NCBI RefSeq assembly: GCF_019097595.1
Contig: NC_080732.1
Coordinates: 12,232,775-12,296,774, forward strand
Length of the DNA stretch: 64,000 bases
Source: Hemibagrus wyckioides
Lineage: Eukaryota > Chordata > Actinopteri > Siluriformes > Bagridae
Direction: 5' to 3'
The notes under the pieces are model-generated. The model saw nothing but the letters and a program-made list of their open reading frames with translations. It did no database searches and was not told the origin of the DNA. A program made the position numbers and the translations under genes. Shown in pieces: positions 25,101-34,700 of this stretch. The number at the start of each line of letters is the position of its first letter. Position 1 is the stretch's first letter.

Positions 25101-28100
25101 GACTGCTGTGTTACATTTCAGTAAACCAGGCTAAAATCGAATTGTTTAAAAAATTTCTTCAGCTTCATCAGACCAAACGTAATGTTTTTTAAAATGAATG
25201 TTACCTATAGGCTATATAGGCTTATGGATTTAAACTGCGAATGAACATAAAACCAATGAAATTGGGATGAAATATTTTTTCAGGAGAAACCAACAACTAA
25301 GATTTTATTCAGATTTTATTTAAGAATACCTGGAATAGCCATTACTTTAGCAGATTTTTATTACAATGAATTAATTTATACTCAAGATTACACAGACTAC
25401 ATGGATATAACTTTAATAGTTTTATTAAATCAGTTCAAAATGACTTCTGTTCTGTTCTTCAGTGCTCAGAGGAATCCGATCACCACTCAGACAGCGCATT
25501 CTAGTATTATCAGAGGCTGAAATACATTGTTATTATATCCTCTAATTACAGTGGCAGGGGGAAAAGGCAAGGCGTGGCATCCGTTTCAGGGAAGGTAAAC
25601 ACTTTATTGAACTAGCCTGCTACATGGCTACACAGAAAAGTTTACACCAGTTGCTGAGCAGTGCCACTAAATGCTGCAGCTCATGGCGAGAACTGGTTAT
25701 TGTGAAGAACGTTAGCAAGACCTCGAAAAGGCCAGGCTTCCAAAAGTGTGGTCCCAGGCCCACCCTGCCCCCCTGTAACGTTTGCCATTGCCGTGATTTA
25801 AAATAAAAACATTCTAAAAATTCTGTTTTTCAACTAGCTGTAAACACGTGGCCATGAACTCAGCTACTACCAAAATATGCTAATGATGAAATATTTCTAT
25901 TCAGCATTTAAGAATTTGATGCTGTATCTATGTCTCTTTCCAAAAGATTTAGGGTTTCAAGGTTCACATTTTTAATTTGTTAATTATTTTGCAAATGATG
26001 TTGATTTCAATTCCACACTTCACAAAAAATTGCCAAATTGCCATATCGTTCAAACCCACTGACAGGTGAAGTGAATAACATTGATTATTTTGTTACAGTG
26101 GTGACTTTGGTGGGATATATTAGGCAGCAAGTGAAGTCACTTCCTGATAGTGATGTGTTAGAAGCAGGATCAATGGGCATGCGTAAGGATCTGAGTGACT
26201 TCGACAAGGGCCAAATTGTGATGGATAGACAACTGGGTCAGAGCAACTCCAAAACAGCATGTCTCTTGGGATATTCCTAGTATGCAGCGGTTAGTACCTA
26301 CCAAAAGTTGTCCAAAGAAGGACAACTAGTGAACTGGCATTAGGGTCATGGGTACCAAAGGCTCATTGATGTACTTGGGGAGTGAAGGGTAGCCTGTCTG
26401 GTCCAGTCCCTCACAACAGCGACTGTAGCAAAATTGATGAAAATGTTAATGCTGGCTATGATAGAAAGTCAGTGTCAGAACACAGTGTGTTGCAAAAAAA
26501 AGTGCCTACAATGGGCATGTGAGCATCAGAACTGGATGATGGAGCGGTGGAAGAAGGTGGCCTGTTCTGATGAATCACATTTTCTTTTACATCATATGGA
26601 TGGCTGGGTTAATTATTTGGGGAAGAAATAGCACCAGGGTGTACTTTGAACAGAAGACAAGCTGGCAGAAGCCAGCTCTGGGGAATGTTCTGCTGGAAAA
26701 CCTTGGGTTGTTAGACAAATACAACCTACATAAACATTACTGCAGATGAAGTACACCATATGGTAAGGTATTCCCTCATGGACGTGGCCTCTTTCAGCAG
26801 GATCATGCACTCTGCCACACTGCAAAAATTGTTCAGGAGTGGTTTACGGAACATGACAAAAGATCTTGATTTGGCCACCAAATTCCCCAGATCTTAATCT
26901 GTGAGAGCGTCTGTTGGACAAACAAGTCTGATCCATGGTGATCCCACCTACCAGCTTACTAGACTTATAGGATCAGCTGCCAACGTCTTGATGCCAGACA
27001 CCACAGCACATCTTCAGAGTCCAGTCTTATGGAGTCCATGTCTCAAGGGGTCCGAGCTGTTTTGGTAGCACAAGGGGAACCTACACAATATTAGGCAGGT
27101 GGCTTTAATGTTATAGCTGATGAGTGTATTACTCCATTTTATCGGTAACACTTTTTTGACATACGTTTGCTACCTAAAATGTGTTTGACACCCCTGATCT
27201 AACTCAGAATTGTCAGATTGAGTGCAATGTGATTTTACATAATCTAACCAGTTTCACTGGTGCCTTTCATTGGTGCTGTTCTCAAACATTCATGTATAAT
27301 TGCTTAATCAGATAATACAGGGCTACTGTATGTACAGATGTGTTCTGTTGCTGACTAACTTCAGTGTTATCTGGGTTAATGATGACAATTTAAGGGAGCT
27401 AAATGAATTAAAATTCAAAGGAAGTTTGTTCATTGTAGATTGTATTTAAGTTCTAATGATATGTATTTAACCCATTTTCTTTAAAAAACAATTACTAATA
27501 TGTTTTATTTCTTTTGTATACTACAATGTTTTATTGTTTGTTTATTTATTTTAAAAAAATAATAATAATTTTTTTCCCAGGGGAGACCAGACGCATTCTG
27601 AGTGTCAATCCCACATATGACTGGACATGTTTCAGCTATGCGCTACTGAATGTGTCGCCCATGCAAGTGGAATCGTCTCCCCCCATGCCCTGCCCTGAAG
27701 GCTGCCACGAAATCCAGACCTGCAACCAGTGTCTCAGCTCCCATGGTTCAGATGGGGGTTGGCAGCACTGTGTTTGGAGCATGGCTCTGCAGCAGGTGAG
27801 AGGCTACCCACACTGCCACACGTACCACTAACCAGACCTACTAGCTGCTTTCCCAAGTGGTTATAGTCAGGTCTAGGTGTCAAGGGTTTGCTAAATAGAA
27901 ATATTTTTATATTATTGTGCTTGTGGGGAGCCACTTTATAAACTGAACTCCACTAATTTCATGCTTCTTTCATTTCACAATGGGTAATTTTAATAAAAGC
28001 ATCTTTTATTTACTATAGCAGATTTCAATGGTTCAGAAGTTTACATACACTATGGCAGTATTTGATGGTGTTAACTTTTCACTTAAAACATTTGGGGTAC

Positions 28101-31100
28101 ACTTCCTATTTTGCTCATTCCTCCTAACCAAAGATCTGTAACTCAGTCAGGTTTGTGGATCTCATTGCTCAGACATGCTTTTTAGATCAGTTCACAAATT
28201 TCTTGGGGCAGGGCTTTGTGAATGGAATCTGCCAGACTATTCCCAGTCAATTAGGATCTCTGTACGGAAGCTTTCGACCTCCTGGAATTCTGATGTAGTT
28301 CATTAAAGCTGAAATAAATTGTCTGTATTCAGTTGTTTAAAAATGACCTCTTGTGACGTATTTGGCTATACAAAATAAATGTATTCACAAAATATGCAAC
28401 CATTTTGCTCCTCTCACAACATCTCCCGTCTCTGTGTAACAGTGTATGAGTCCTTCATTTGTTCCGTTGCGCTGTGAAGCTGGTCAGTGCGGTCGTCTGC
28501 TCTCCAGCGGAGACTCTTGCTCTCCTCAGTGCTCCCAGCTTACCCAGTGCTCCCAGTGCATTGCCAGGCCACAGTGTGGCTGGTGTGCCACCCGTGGAGC
28601 TAATGGCGCAGGACACTGCCTGCAGGGAGGGCTGGATGGTAAGTATTCTCCACTAGTACCCCAAAATATTGATGTAATTATTAAATAATTAATGATCAAA
28701 CAGTGTAAACACTGTAACCTAAAAAGAAATTTTTGACTTTAAAATAGTCTCAAGGTGCCACATAAAACAAGGATCCAAATTATATACACTTTTCTACACA
28801 TCAAATATTTTTTTGCTTGAAATACACTATATTGCCAAAAGTATTTGCTCACCCATCCAAATAATCAGAATCAGGTGTTCCAATCACTTCCATGGCCACA
28901 GGTGTATAAAATCAAGCACCTAGGCATGCAGACTGTTTTTACAAACATTTGTGAAAGAATGGGTCGCTCTCAGGAGCTCAGTGAATTCCAGCGTGGAACT
29001 GTGATAGGATGCCACCTGTGCAACAAATCCAGTCGTGAAATTTCCTCGCTCCTAAATATTCCACAGTCAACTGTCAGCTGTATTATAAGAACGTGGAAGT
29101 GTTTGGGAACGACAGCAACTCAGCCACGAAGTGGTAGACCACGTAAACTGACGGAGCGGGGTCAGCGGATGCTGAGGCGCATAGTGCGAAGAGGTCGCCA
29201 ACTTTCTGCAGAGTCAATCGCTACAGACCTCCAAACTTCATGTGGCCTTCAGATTAGCTCAAGAACAGTGCGCAGAGAGCTTCATGGAATGGGTTTCCAT
29301 GGCCGAGCAGCTGCATCCAAGCCAGACATCACCAAGTGCAATGCAAAGCGTCGGATGCAGTGGTGTAAAGCACGCCGCCACTGGACTCTAGAGCAGTGGA
29401 GACGCGTTCTCTGGAGTGACGAATCGCGCTTCTCCATCTGGTAATCTGATGGACGAGTCTGGGTTTGGCGGTTGCCAGGAGAACGGTACTTGTCTGACTG
29501 CATTATGCCAAGTGTAAAGTTTGGTGGAGGGGGGATTATGGTGTGGGGTTGTTTTTCAGGAGCTGGGCTTGGCCCCTTAGTTCCAGTGAAAGGAACTCTG
29601 AATGCTTCAGCATACCAAGACATTTTGGACAATTCCATGCTCCCAACTTTGTGGGAACAGTTTGGAGCTGGCCCCTTCCTCTTCCAAAGCAAGGTCCATA
29701 AAGACATGGATGACAGAGTCTGGTGTGGATGAACTTGACTGGCCTGCACAGAGTCCTGACCTCAACCCGATAGAACACCTTTGGGATGAATTAGAGCGGA
29801 GACTGAGAGCCAGGCCTTCTCGTCCAACATCAGTGTGTGACCTCACAAATGCGCTTCTGGAAGAATGGTCAAAAATTCCCATAAACACACTCCTAAACCT
29901 TGTGGACAGCCTTCCCAGAAGAGTTGAAGCTGTTATAGCTGCAAAGGGTGGACCGACGTCATATTGAACCCTATGGATTAGGAATGGGATGTCACTTAAG
30001 TTCATATGCGAGTCAAGGCAGGTGAGCGAATACTTTTGGCAATATAAGTATATGCAAGACACAACACAGCAGTCAGCTACATAGTTTTTCACTGTGTTGT
30101 CATAAACGCTTTTGCTGTCCCTCTTTTGTAGGTGTTAGCGAATCTCTCTGTCCCCACTGGAACAGCAGCTGGTCCTTCCTGCACTGTCCGGAAGAGGATG
30201 AGTGTGCCAACGGCCACCATCGATGCAATGTTACCCAGGACTGCCATGACCTACCTGATGGTTACCACTGCACCTGCAGAAAGGGCTACATACTCAGCAG
30301 GTACACTCAAAGGCTTAAAACTTAGTACACTGAATTTGTTTTTATTGGTAACAAAGCCTTATCAATTGTAGAAAGACTCAAATCATGTTTATTCAAGTAT
30401 GCTAATAAATAAATCCTCTCTCCCTTTCTCTCTTTTTCAGTGTATCTGGGCAGTGTGAGCCGGTATGTCTGCAGGGCTGCGTTAATGGCACGTGTGTGTC
30501 ACCAGGAGTGTGTCAGTGTCACTTTGGCTTTGTCGGGGAGAACTGCTCATGTCAGTGCCGCTGCAACAAGCACAGCAACTGTATGGGCGTCACTCAACTG
30601 GATACGTGTTTGGAGTGCCATAACCACACTAAGGTATTGCAAGTCTTCTAATATATTGCAAGTTTCTTAGTTGGATAATGTTGATTGGTTTGATAGATTC
30701 TAATATTTTGAGGCACGTGAGATGGTTTCCTGAAGTGTGATTCAATTGTAATTTGTAATAATTTCACTCTTTCACTCAGGGTCAGCACTGTGAGAAGTGT
30801 AAGCCATTGTATGTAGGCTCTGCAGTAGGTGGCGGCGTGTGCCGTCCATGTCGGGAGTTTTGTAGAGGAAACAGTGATGTATGTTTGTCCAAAGATGAGC
30901 TCAAGTTGGCACTGGATTATCCACATGAACACCCGCTAGATCCTGAGGGTGTAAGTCTGCTGTCTCTATTTCTCTTTTTATGTCCTCTTCTCGTTCTTGA
31001 TATTCTTTAACACTCTTACATGTTGTTTTTTTTTCCAGATTGTCCATTGGGTAGCGGAGGGCCCCACAGAGGATAATGCTGTGTGTGTGAACTGTCAGAA

Positions 31101-34100
31101 CAACAGTGTTGGGGACAAGTGTGAAAGCTGCCTTAGCGGCTACTTTCTGCTGCAGGGCAAGTGTGAAAAGTGAGTGAGCAAATGCTAAAACACTTAAATC
31201 ACAATTTGCAACAGCTGCAACAAGATAATACGGGAAAATTACACCATTTTTCCCCCTCAATTTTCTAGACAAAGTGCAAAATTAGACTAGAAATGAAGTG
31301 TCACATTAATGTCAAGCCAAATACCCAGTAAAGCATAGAAAATAAAAGGCTGATGGGATCTATACAGATAGAGAAAAAATAAAAGGGAGAGGAATTTTTT
31401 CCCCAGGTCAAACGGTCAGTCTTTCTGTACCTTTATCTTAATATTTTTCATACACCACCTTCACACACTTTCTGAGGTCACGTTCAAAGCTTCAACATGT
31501 TGCATATGTACTTTTAGAATATTAAGACATGTATATCAATATATCAGTACAGATGTATTGGACTGAATGTCGTACACATAAAACATTTATACACTATATA
31601 TTTATATATATATATATTTTATTATGTAAACCTATTACACTTTTGCTGTTATTACTGTATTCACTGCACGTCTTTTCTTTAACTACAATAAAGGGCTTTT
31701 TAAAAAATTAAGTTTATGCTTCTTTACAACAACAGTGCTGTTGCTAGCTACCACATCACTGTTTAGTGCAGTGCCAAATGACTCAATTAAGGTGTCATGA
31801 GCGGTCAAATCACACTGATGAATGTATATTGCTTGTAAATAATTATATTTATATCATTTACAAACCCCATTTTAAGTGACTGACAAATTTATGAGATGAC
31901 TGTTAAGATGACAAGCCATGAATGTGTGCTTTGTTTTTTTCTTTTTCATGTCAGGATGAAGATTTAGTTTTTTTCACTTTTAGTCACCTTTACTATTAGG
32001 ACAAAGCAAGTACTCATCCCCATCCCATCCAGATATGAATATTCCATTCAGTTATTTAATTTCATTTTCATTTTGCCACCATCTTAGGAAGACGTTCACA
32101 ATTCAATGTGAATTTAAACAATAGCACCAAATACGTCCCATAGGAAGCAATCCCCAGGCCTTGGAAAAAGTTTTGTTGCAGTGGAGATTTTTAATTGTGT
32201 CTTTTAGGTGTCAGTGTAATGGCCATGCAGACACGTGTAATGAGCATGACGGAACAGGCTGCCCCTGCCAAAACAACACGGAAACCTCATCCTGTCTCAG
32301 CAGCTCACAGAATGATCGCAAGGAGTGTTACCGACAACAGGTATTATTACTTCTATTGGTTTGGTTTCCACTATTTATAATGCTTACATTTCATTTGAAT
32401 TAAAAATTTCAAGAGAAATCCATTACAGTGCACCTCTGAACATATAATCACAGTTGAGCCTGTAGTTTTCTTGAACGTTTTTGGAAATCCTACATTATTT
32501 GGAGTAATTTCCAGTTGTCCCAAAATCATATTCAAAGGCATTTAGTTTTTAATTACTTTTGTTTTGCTGCATCATGGCACTGAGCATACAGAGAAAGAAG
32601 TGGAGCTGAACAAAGAGTAGTATTTCTTACATTTAGCTTTGCAATGTTTTTGTTTTCCCAGTGTGCCAAGTGCAAAGACGCCTTCAATGGCACACCGATC
32701 AATGGCCGTCAGTGCTACCGGCAGTTCAATGTGGACAACGAGTGCTGCTTTGACCCGACGTCACAGGTCAACTGTTTCCATGAGCCTAATATCCGAAATC
32801 TGCCGATGGGACGCACAGTGTTTTTTGCAGCCCAGCCCAAGTTCACTAACGTTGACATCCGTGTCACTATCGACGTTACGTTTGGTGAGGTGGAGGTGTA
32901 CGTATCTAATTCCCACGACACTTTCATTGTGGACGTCAACCGCCAAACTGGTGTACACACCATTAAAATCGCAGACGATATTGCCTCCGTGCCCATGACT
33001 CGGGGAGACAAAGATGTCCCTTTAGCGCTGTCACCGTTGAAAGTGAGCGCAAATTCATCTTCCTCTGCTATTCTTGGTCTACATGCCAAACCACACAGTG
33101 CTGAACGGGAAGTGCGTGAAGAGCGAGCGGAAGGCCTCATCACTTACATCACAGTGTGGAAGCCACAGACGGTGCTGATTGTGCATGGCGTGCGTGATCG
33201 TGTCGTCATCACCTTCCCACATGAAGTGCACTCGCTCAAATCCAGCCGCTTCTTTATCGCACTGCGTGGTGTTGGTACAGACAGTCATGGTGGAGAGTCG
33301 CAAGGCCTGCTGTTCCTCCGCCAAGACCAGGCACACATAGACCTGTTTGTTTTCTTCTCTGTCTTCTTTTCCTGCTTCTTCCTCTTCCTGTCTGTGTGTG
33401 TGCTGCTCTGGAAGGTCAAACAGTTCCTGGACTTCAGGCGCGAACAGCGGCGTCACATTCAAGAGATGACCAAAATGGCATCACGCCCCTTTGCCAAACT
33501 TGCTGTCTACCTGGAGCCTGATGAACCGCAGCTCATCTATTTGCCCTCAGCTGGAGGAGGAAGCTCTGTCTCACTGGCACATGTTAGGACAGGCAAAATA
33601 GGGGGCATGGTCAGTCGAGGAAGGTCTGGAGCTCCGTCCTACAAGCATGACCCTGGTGTGACTCGCCACCATCACCACCACCCTGCCCTTGGAGGAGGCA
33701 ACGGTGGGCAGCACCTTTCCTTGCACTACCTGAATATGCATCAGTATGTTCCCAGCTCTGCCACCAATCCAACATCACACCACCACCATCACCATCCAGC
33801 TTCACATGGCAGCTACCAGCAGTTCTGCCGCTCTGACCCCTTCCTCTCGCAGCTCTTGGGCTTCTCTTACTCCTCCTTCAAAGTGGGACCCATCACCCTA
33901 GAGCCCACTGACGATGGCATGGCAGGAGTTGCCACTGTCCTATTCCAGCTACCTGGCGGTATCCTGGCACCTAATCGAGCATGTCTGGGCTCTGCCCTGG
34001 TCACCCTGAGACAGAACCTGCAGGAGTACTGTGGGCACGGTGGAGCAGGCACTCATCCGGGGGTTGGCGTTGGCCGAAAGGGCATCCTGGGTCATCAACA

Positions 34101-34122
34101 TCTTACCACAATGGCTATGTGA
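3766..34122 (+). CDS. megf8: MEGF8, multiple EGF-like domains protein 8 (43 coding exons, complete)
   Basis: Single-pass type I membrane protein that acts at the cell surface. In vertebrates it restrains Hedgehog signalling by recruiting the E3 ligase MGRN1 to Smoothened, and it is needed for left-right and neural patterning. The start at 3766 has a good Kozak context (A at -3, G at +4) and opens a signal peptide ([20 protein letters not shown]). An in-frame ATG at 3748 lies before the acceptor AG and is intronic. All coding exons join in frame to 2,861 codons. Order: CUB about 25-135, EGF 138-200, kelch block 225-535, PSI/cysteine-rich 544-1045, EGF-Ca 1075-1127, laminin EGF 1165-1260, CUB2 1265-1400, EGF 1410-1490, kelch block 1510-1835, PSI 1840-2110, EGF/laminin EGF 2125-2375, transmembrane about 2603-2625. 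No frameshift or premature stop is seen. ATRN and ATRNL1 are excluded by the two CUB and two kelch blocks and the lack of a C-type lectin domain. Confidence 0.97.
4485..5222 (+). mobile_element. Degenerate Tc1/mariner copy, family T1, in megf8 intron 2
   Basis: The left part encodes [18 protein letters not shown], close to the 864-1349 element. The right part preserves the catalytic surroundings (DESHFLLHH, then [20 protein letters not shown]). The reading frame changes several times, and the copy ends at about 5222 before the C-terminal third and right terminal repeat. No clear left terminal repeat is visible. It is an inactive fossil in the sense orientation of megf8. Confidence 0.8.
7797..9266 (+). 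mobile_element. Tc1/mariner element, family T2, in megf8 intron 5
   Basis: The terminal inverted repeats are clear: CACTACTCACAAAAAGTTAA at the left and its complement (TTAACTTTTTGTGAGTAGTG) at the right, each continuing for about 45 bp with few mismatches. TA is present at the left edge and a TTTA run at the right. The element is about 1.47 kb, normal for a full Tc1, and includes a decayed transposase. Its terminal repeats share nothing obvious with family T1 or T3. Confidence 0.92.
8095..9063 (+). pseudogene. Broken Tc1 transposase (family T2)
   Basis: The gene would encode a DD34E transposase that cuts and pastes its own element. The N-terminus ([20 protein letters not shown]) and the DNA-binding helices are intact to about 8500. 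A frameshift there moves the frame before the first catalytic Asp region (DESRF, near 8538). The second catalytic region is present as [14 protein letters not shown] (8759-8800). The third catalytic region is disrupted: after a duplicated SLPAL phrase the sequence jumps from LSPD to RVEARNP, losing the segment that normally contains the catalytic Glu. The C-terminal frame ends at TGA 9061-9063. Confidence 0.88.
10084..10112. repeat. (AT)n microsatellite in megf8 intron 7
   Basis: A run of TA dinucleotides. A second short AT run lies at about 22,076-22,098 in intron 29. Confidence 0.85.
10935..11120 (+). repeat. Dispersed teleost repeat, family C (copy 1)
   Basis: The phrase 'cattgtcacaaagcagcttt' followed by 'aaagaaatccagatgtagac' and later 'ggaagaaaccttgggaggaa' matches an interspersed fish repeat. 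Related copies are at about 18,630-18,790 (intron 21) and 59,940-60,125. Function and class are unknown to me. It sits in megf8 intron 9. Confidence 0.5.
12240..12735 (+). mobile_element. Tc1/mariner relic, family T4, in megf8 intron 11
   Basis: Scattered phrases correspond to a teleost Tc1 transposase gene: 'gagtatttcagaaactgctg', 'gaggagaatgaccagactgg', and 'aaaattggacagttgaagac', which reads QNWTVEDW. Frames are broken throughout and terminal repeats are not clear. The relic near 36,013-36,990 carries the same QNWTVEDW segment on the other strand, so the two belong to one lineage. Confidence 0.65.
15118..15412 (-). mobile_element. Tc1/mariner relic, family T3-like, in megf8 intron 17
   Basis: Phrases such as 'catcccaaaggtgttcagtg' and 'gaggtcaggcatgttggcat', and a right edge 'aacttttggctatatagtgt', match the antisense of the Tc1 copies at 28,823 and 47,123, but with heavy divergence and a large internal deletion. 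Only the 3' part of the transposase and one terminal repeat can be made out. Confidence 0.65.
16661..17070 (-). mobile_element. Miniature Tc1/mariner element, family T1, in megf8 intron 19
   Basis: The ends TACGCTAATCAGGCATAACC and the complement of GCCGGATCGGTGTA are the family T1 terminal repeats. Read on the minus strand, the 5' part encodes [20 protein letters not shown]. It then fuses directly to the 3' end of the element, so the whole catalytic core is missing. The length is about 410 bp. It is inserted antisense to megf8. Confidence 0.85.
18630..18790 (+). repeat. Dispersed teleost repeat, family C (copy 2)
   Basis: 'aattcaattcagttttattt' followed by 'cagaaagcagatttaaaggt' matches the start of the same interspersed repeat seen at 10,935. 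It lies in intron 21, shortly before the acceptor of exon 22. Confidence 0.5.
18849..20253 (+). other. megf8: megf8 exons 22-24: calcium-binding EGF and laminin-type EGF
   Basis: Exons 18849-19094, 19760-19944 and 20040-20253 encode about residues 1046-1260. The calcium-binding EGF starts with the D-V-E-E-C consensus ([20 protein letters not shown]). Laminin-type modules follow ([19 protein letters not shown], then CECNGHGDP and [12 protein letters not shown]). Exon 22 begins with an acidic linker ([20 protein letters not shown]) that I do not find in the human protein as I remember it. Confidence 0.94.
19556..19652 (+). repeat. SINE tail in megf8 intron 22
   Basis: 'aagtcgctctggataagggc' followed by 'atctgccaaatgccataaatg' is the 3' tail of a widespread tRNA-derived fish SINE. 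The tRNA head is not recognisable, so this is a 5'-truncated or decayed copy. The same tail occurs at about 57,390. Confidence 0.75.
20422..21642 (+). other. megf8: megf8 exons 25-28: second CUB and EGF modules
   Basis: Exons 20422-20659, 20793-20925, 21062-21315 and 21532-21642 encode about residues 1261-1506. CUB2 is recognised by alignment of [24 protein letters not shown] and [11 protein letters not shown] with human MEGF8. Two EGF units follow ([17 protein letters not shown] and [12 protein letters not shown]). The polypyrimidine tract before exon 26 is a 22-nt T run. Exon 25 includes a serine-rich loop within the CUB domain. Confidence 0.93.
21915..23682 (+). other. megf8: megf8 exons 29-34: second kelch block
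   Basis: Exons: 21915-22033, 22314-22551, 22640-22811, 22899-23062, 23165-23300, 23451-23682. They encode about residues 1507-1859. Kelch signatures include [27 protein letters not shown]...[62 protein letters not shown] and [10 protein letters not shown]. Exon 34 also starts the next PSI module ([15 protein letters not shown]). Confidence 0.94.
24766..25790. mobile_element. Inner hAT-like element
   Basis: The left end starts CAGTGGCG and has AGTGGGTGGGCCTGGG about 23 bp in. The right end, read on the other strand, starts CAATGGC and carries GCAGGGTGGGCCTGGG at a similar distance. The 8-bp flanks CCATAATT and CCGTGATT differ by two transitions. No intact transposase frame is present, so it is a non-autonomous or heavily decayed copy. 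Confidence 0.6.
26055..27128 (+). mobile_element. Degenerate Tc1/mariner copy, family T1, nested in hAT-like element
   Basis: The N-terminal transposase part ([20 protein letters not shown]) and the [13 protein letters not shown] region are readable in different frames. The right terminal repeat (GTTATAGCTGATGAGTGTA) ends at TA 27127-27128. The left terminal repeat is lost. Apart from the 5' end it spans most of a full-length element, so this is the least deleted T1 copy in the window. Confidence 0.8.
28021..28385 (+). mobile_element. Tc1-like relic of the Sleeping Beauty type, megf8 intron 37
   Basis: 'ggttcagaagtttacataca' resembles the terminal repeat of salmonid-type Tc1 elements, and 'aataaattgtctgtattcag' resembles the region before the opposite end. 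The interior is short and without coding potential. I cannot define the right edge. Confidence 0.4.
28823..30050 (+). mobile_element. Near-complete Tc1/mariner element, family T3, megf8 intron 38
   Basis: The left terminal repeat TACACTATATTGCCAAAAGT is mirrored at the right as ACTTTTGGCAATATAAGTA. The element is 1,228 bp and sits in the sense orientation of megf8, 185 bp after the exon 38 donor and 82 bp before exon 39. It is nearly identical over its whole length to the inverted copy at 47,123-48,373, so insertion of at least one of them was recent. Confidence 0.95.
28959..29967 (+). pseudogene. Broken Tc1 transposase (family T3)
   Basis: Starts [19 protein letters not shown] and reads through the paired helix-turn-helix region and GRPRK hinge to [10 protein letters not shown], which holds the first catalytic Asp. 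A TAA at 29442-29444 replaces the CAA found in the sister copy. The frame resumes ([15 protein letters not shown]) until about 29688, where roughly 22 bp present in the sister copy are missing, removing the second catalytic Asp region and shifting frame. The C-terminal part ([20 protein letters not shown]) with the catalytic Glu is intact to TGA 29965-29967. Confidence 0.92.
30132..32340 (+). other. megf8: megf8 exons 39-43: EGF and laminin EGF modules
   Basis: Exons 30132-30300, 30441-30633, 30780-30950, 31039-31169 and 32208-32340 encode about residues 2110-2375. Motifs include [20 protein letters not shown] (calcium-binding EGF), [63 protein letters not shown] and [20 protein letters not shown]. 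The acceptor of exon 39 lies only 82 bp after the Tc1 element in intron 38, yet the tract CTCTTTTGTAG is intact. Confidence 0.94.
32662..34122 (+). other. megf8: megf8 exon 44: membrane-proximal region, transmembrane helix, cytoplasmic tail
   Basis: This 1,461-nt terminal exon encodes residues 2376-2861. A conserved ectodomain stretch ([20 protein letters not shown]) precedes the helix [20 protein letters not shown] at about 2603-2625. The tail then carries MASRPFA at 2647-2653 (33,475-33,495), the known docking motif for MGRN1-family E3 ligases, and ends with the conserved [20 protein letters not shown] and [15 protein letters not shown] blocks. Between these lies a low-complexity insert with runs of five and six histidines that is absent from the human protein as I recall it. 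Confidence 0.95.
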
Positions 34123-34700
34123 GTCTCAGGAGGAAAGGAAGAGAGCGAGAGAGTGAGAAGGACAGATGGGAATTTCAAGTGAGGGATGGTTAAATTAAAA
34201 CCATGTACAAGAGACGAGCGGAAAAGGACGGACAATCTCTGAAAAGTTCTTGAAAGGGCCAAGCTACTTGAAGAATGTGTGTGACTGTTTTATAAGGGAT
34301 GTATTTATTGAAACAGTGGAACAGATTATGTGGAATAGATGTGACTATTCTTGTACATAGACACACTTGAGTATAAAGCATCTTTCATCGATTTATCTTC
34401 TGCCCTTTGTGGAAAGCTTTCTGTGAGCTTGGCAGCAACCTTTAGGAAATGCACTACATGTCTCGTTGCTATAGCCTTTATTTCGTCCTGAATACACCAC
34501 GGAAGATGAAGTGACACGCTGTCCCAGAGAAAGACTTTGGACTGAGTTTTATAGTGTGTTGCCTGTGATGAACGATGGCTTGCTTACAGAACCAAAACGT
34601 GCTTTAAAACTCTAATGACAATCTGAACTGCCATTTACAAGATCATTGCAAGTGGTTCAACGGGATTGAAAATAAACTACTACTAAAATGGGGCAGTTGT
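34123..34700 (+). other. megf8: megf8 3' UTR with polyadenylation signal
   Basis: No open frame continues after TGA 34120-34122. The first AATAAA is at 34671-34676, which would give a 3' UTR of about 570 nt. A second AATAAA at 35213-35218 could serve a longer form. Neither is proven. Confidence 0.6.

Larger units (their letters stand above)
24676..27196. mobile_element. hAT-like element with nested insertions, megf8 intron 36
   Basis: The outer ends are inverted: CAGGGGTGTCAAACA at 24676 and TGTTTGACACCCCTG ending at 27196. The 8-bp flanks GTCTAACA and ATCTAACT agree at six of eight positions, which fits an old hAT target duplication. Most of the interior is a second hAT-like element and a Tc1 copy. 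Only about 430 bp belongs to the outer element, and it shows no transposase. The superfamily call rests on the short termini and the 8-bp duplication. Confidence 0.6.
23821..28638 (+). other. megf8: megf8 exons 35-38: second PSI/cysteine-rich region
   Basis: Exons 23821-23947, 24424-24634, 27581-27795 and 28443-28638 encode about residues 1860-2109. Conserved blocks are [71 protein letters not shown] and [10 protein letters not shown]. Exon 36 to exon 37 spans a 2.9 kb intron almost filled by nested transposons, yet the G|GG phase is preserved. Confidence 0.94.

Noticed and set aside
24635..27580. A host gene hidden in the large megf8 intron 36
   Set aside because: All readable protein fragments in it are Tc1 transposase, and the rest is explained by hAT-like termini and AT-rich filler.
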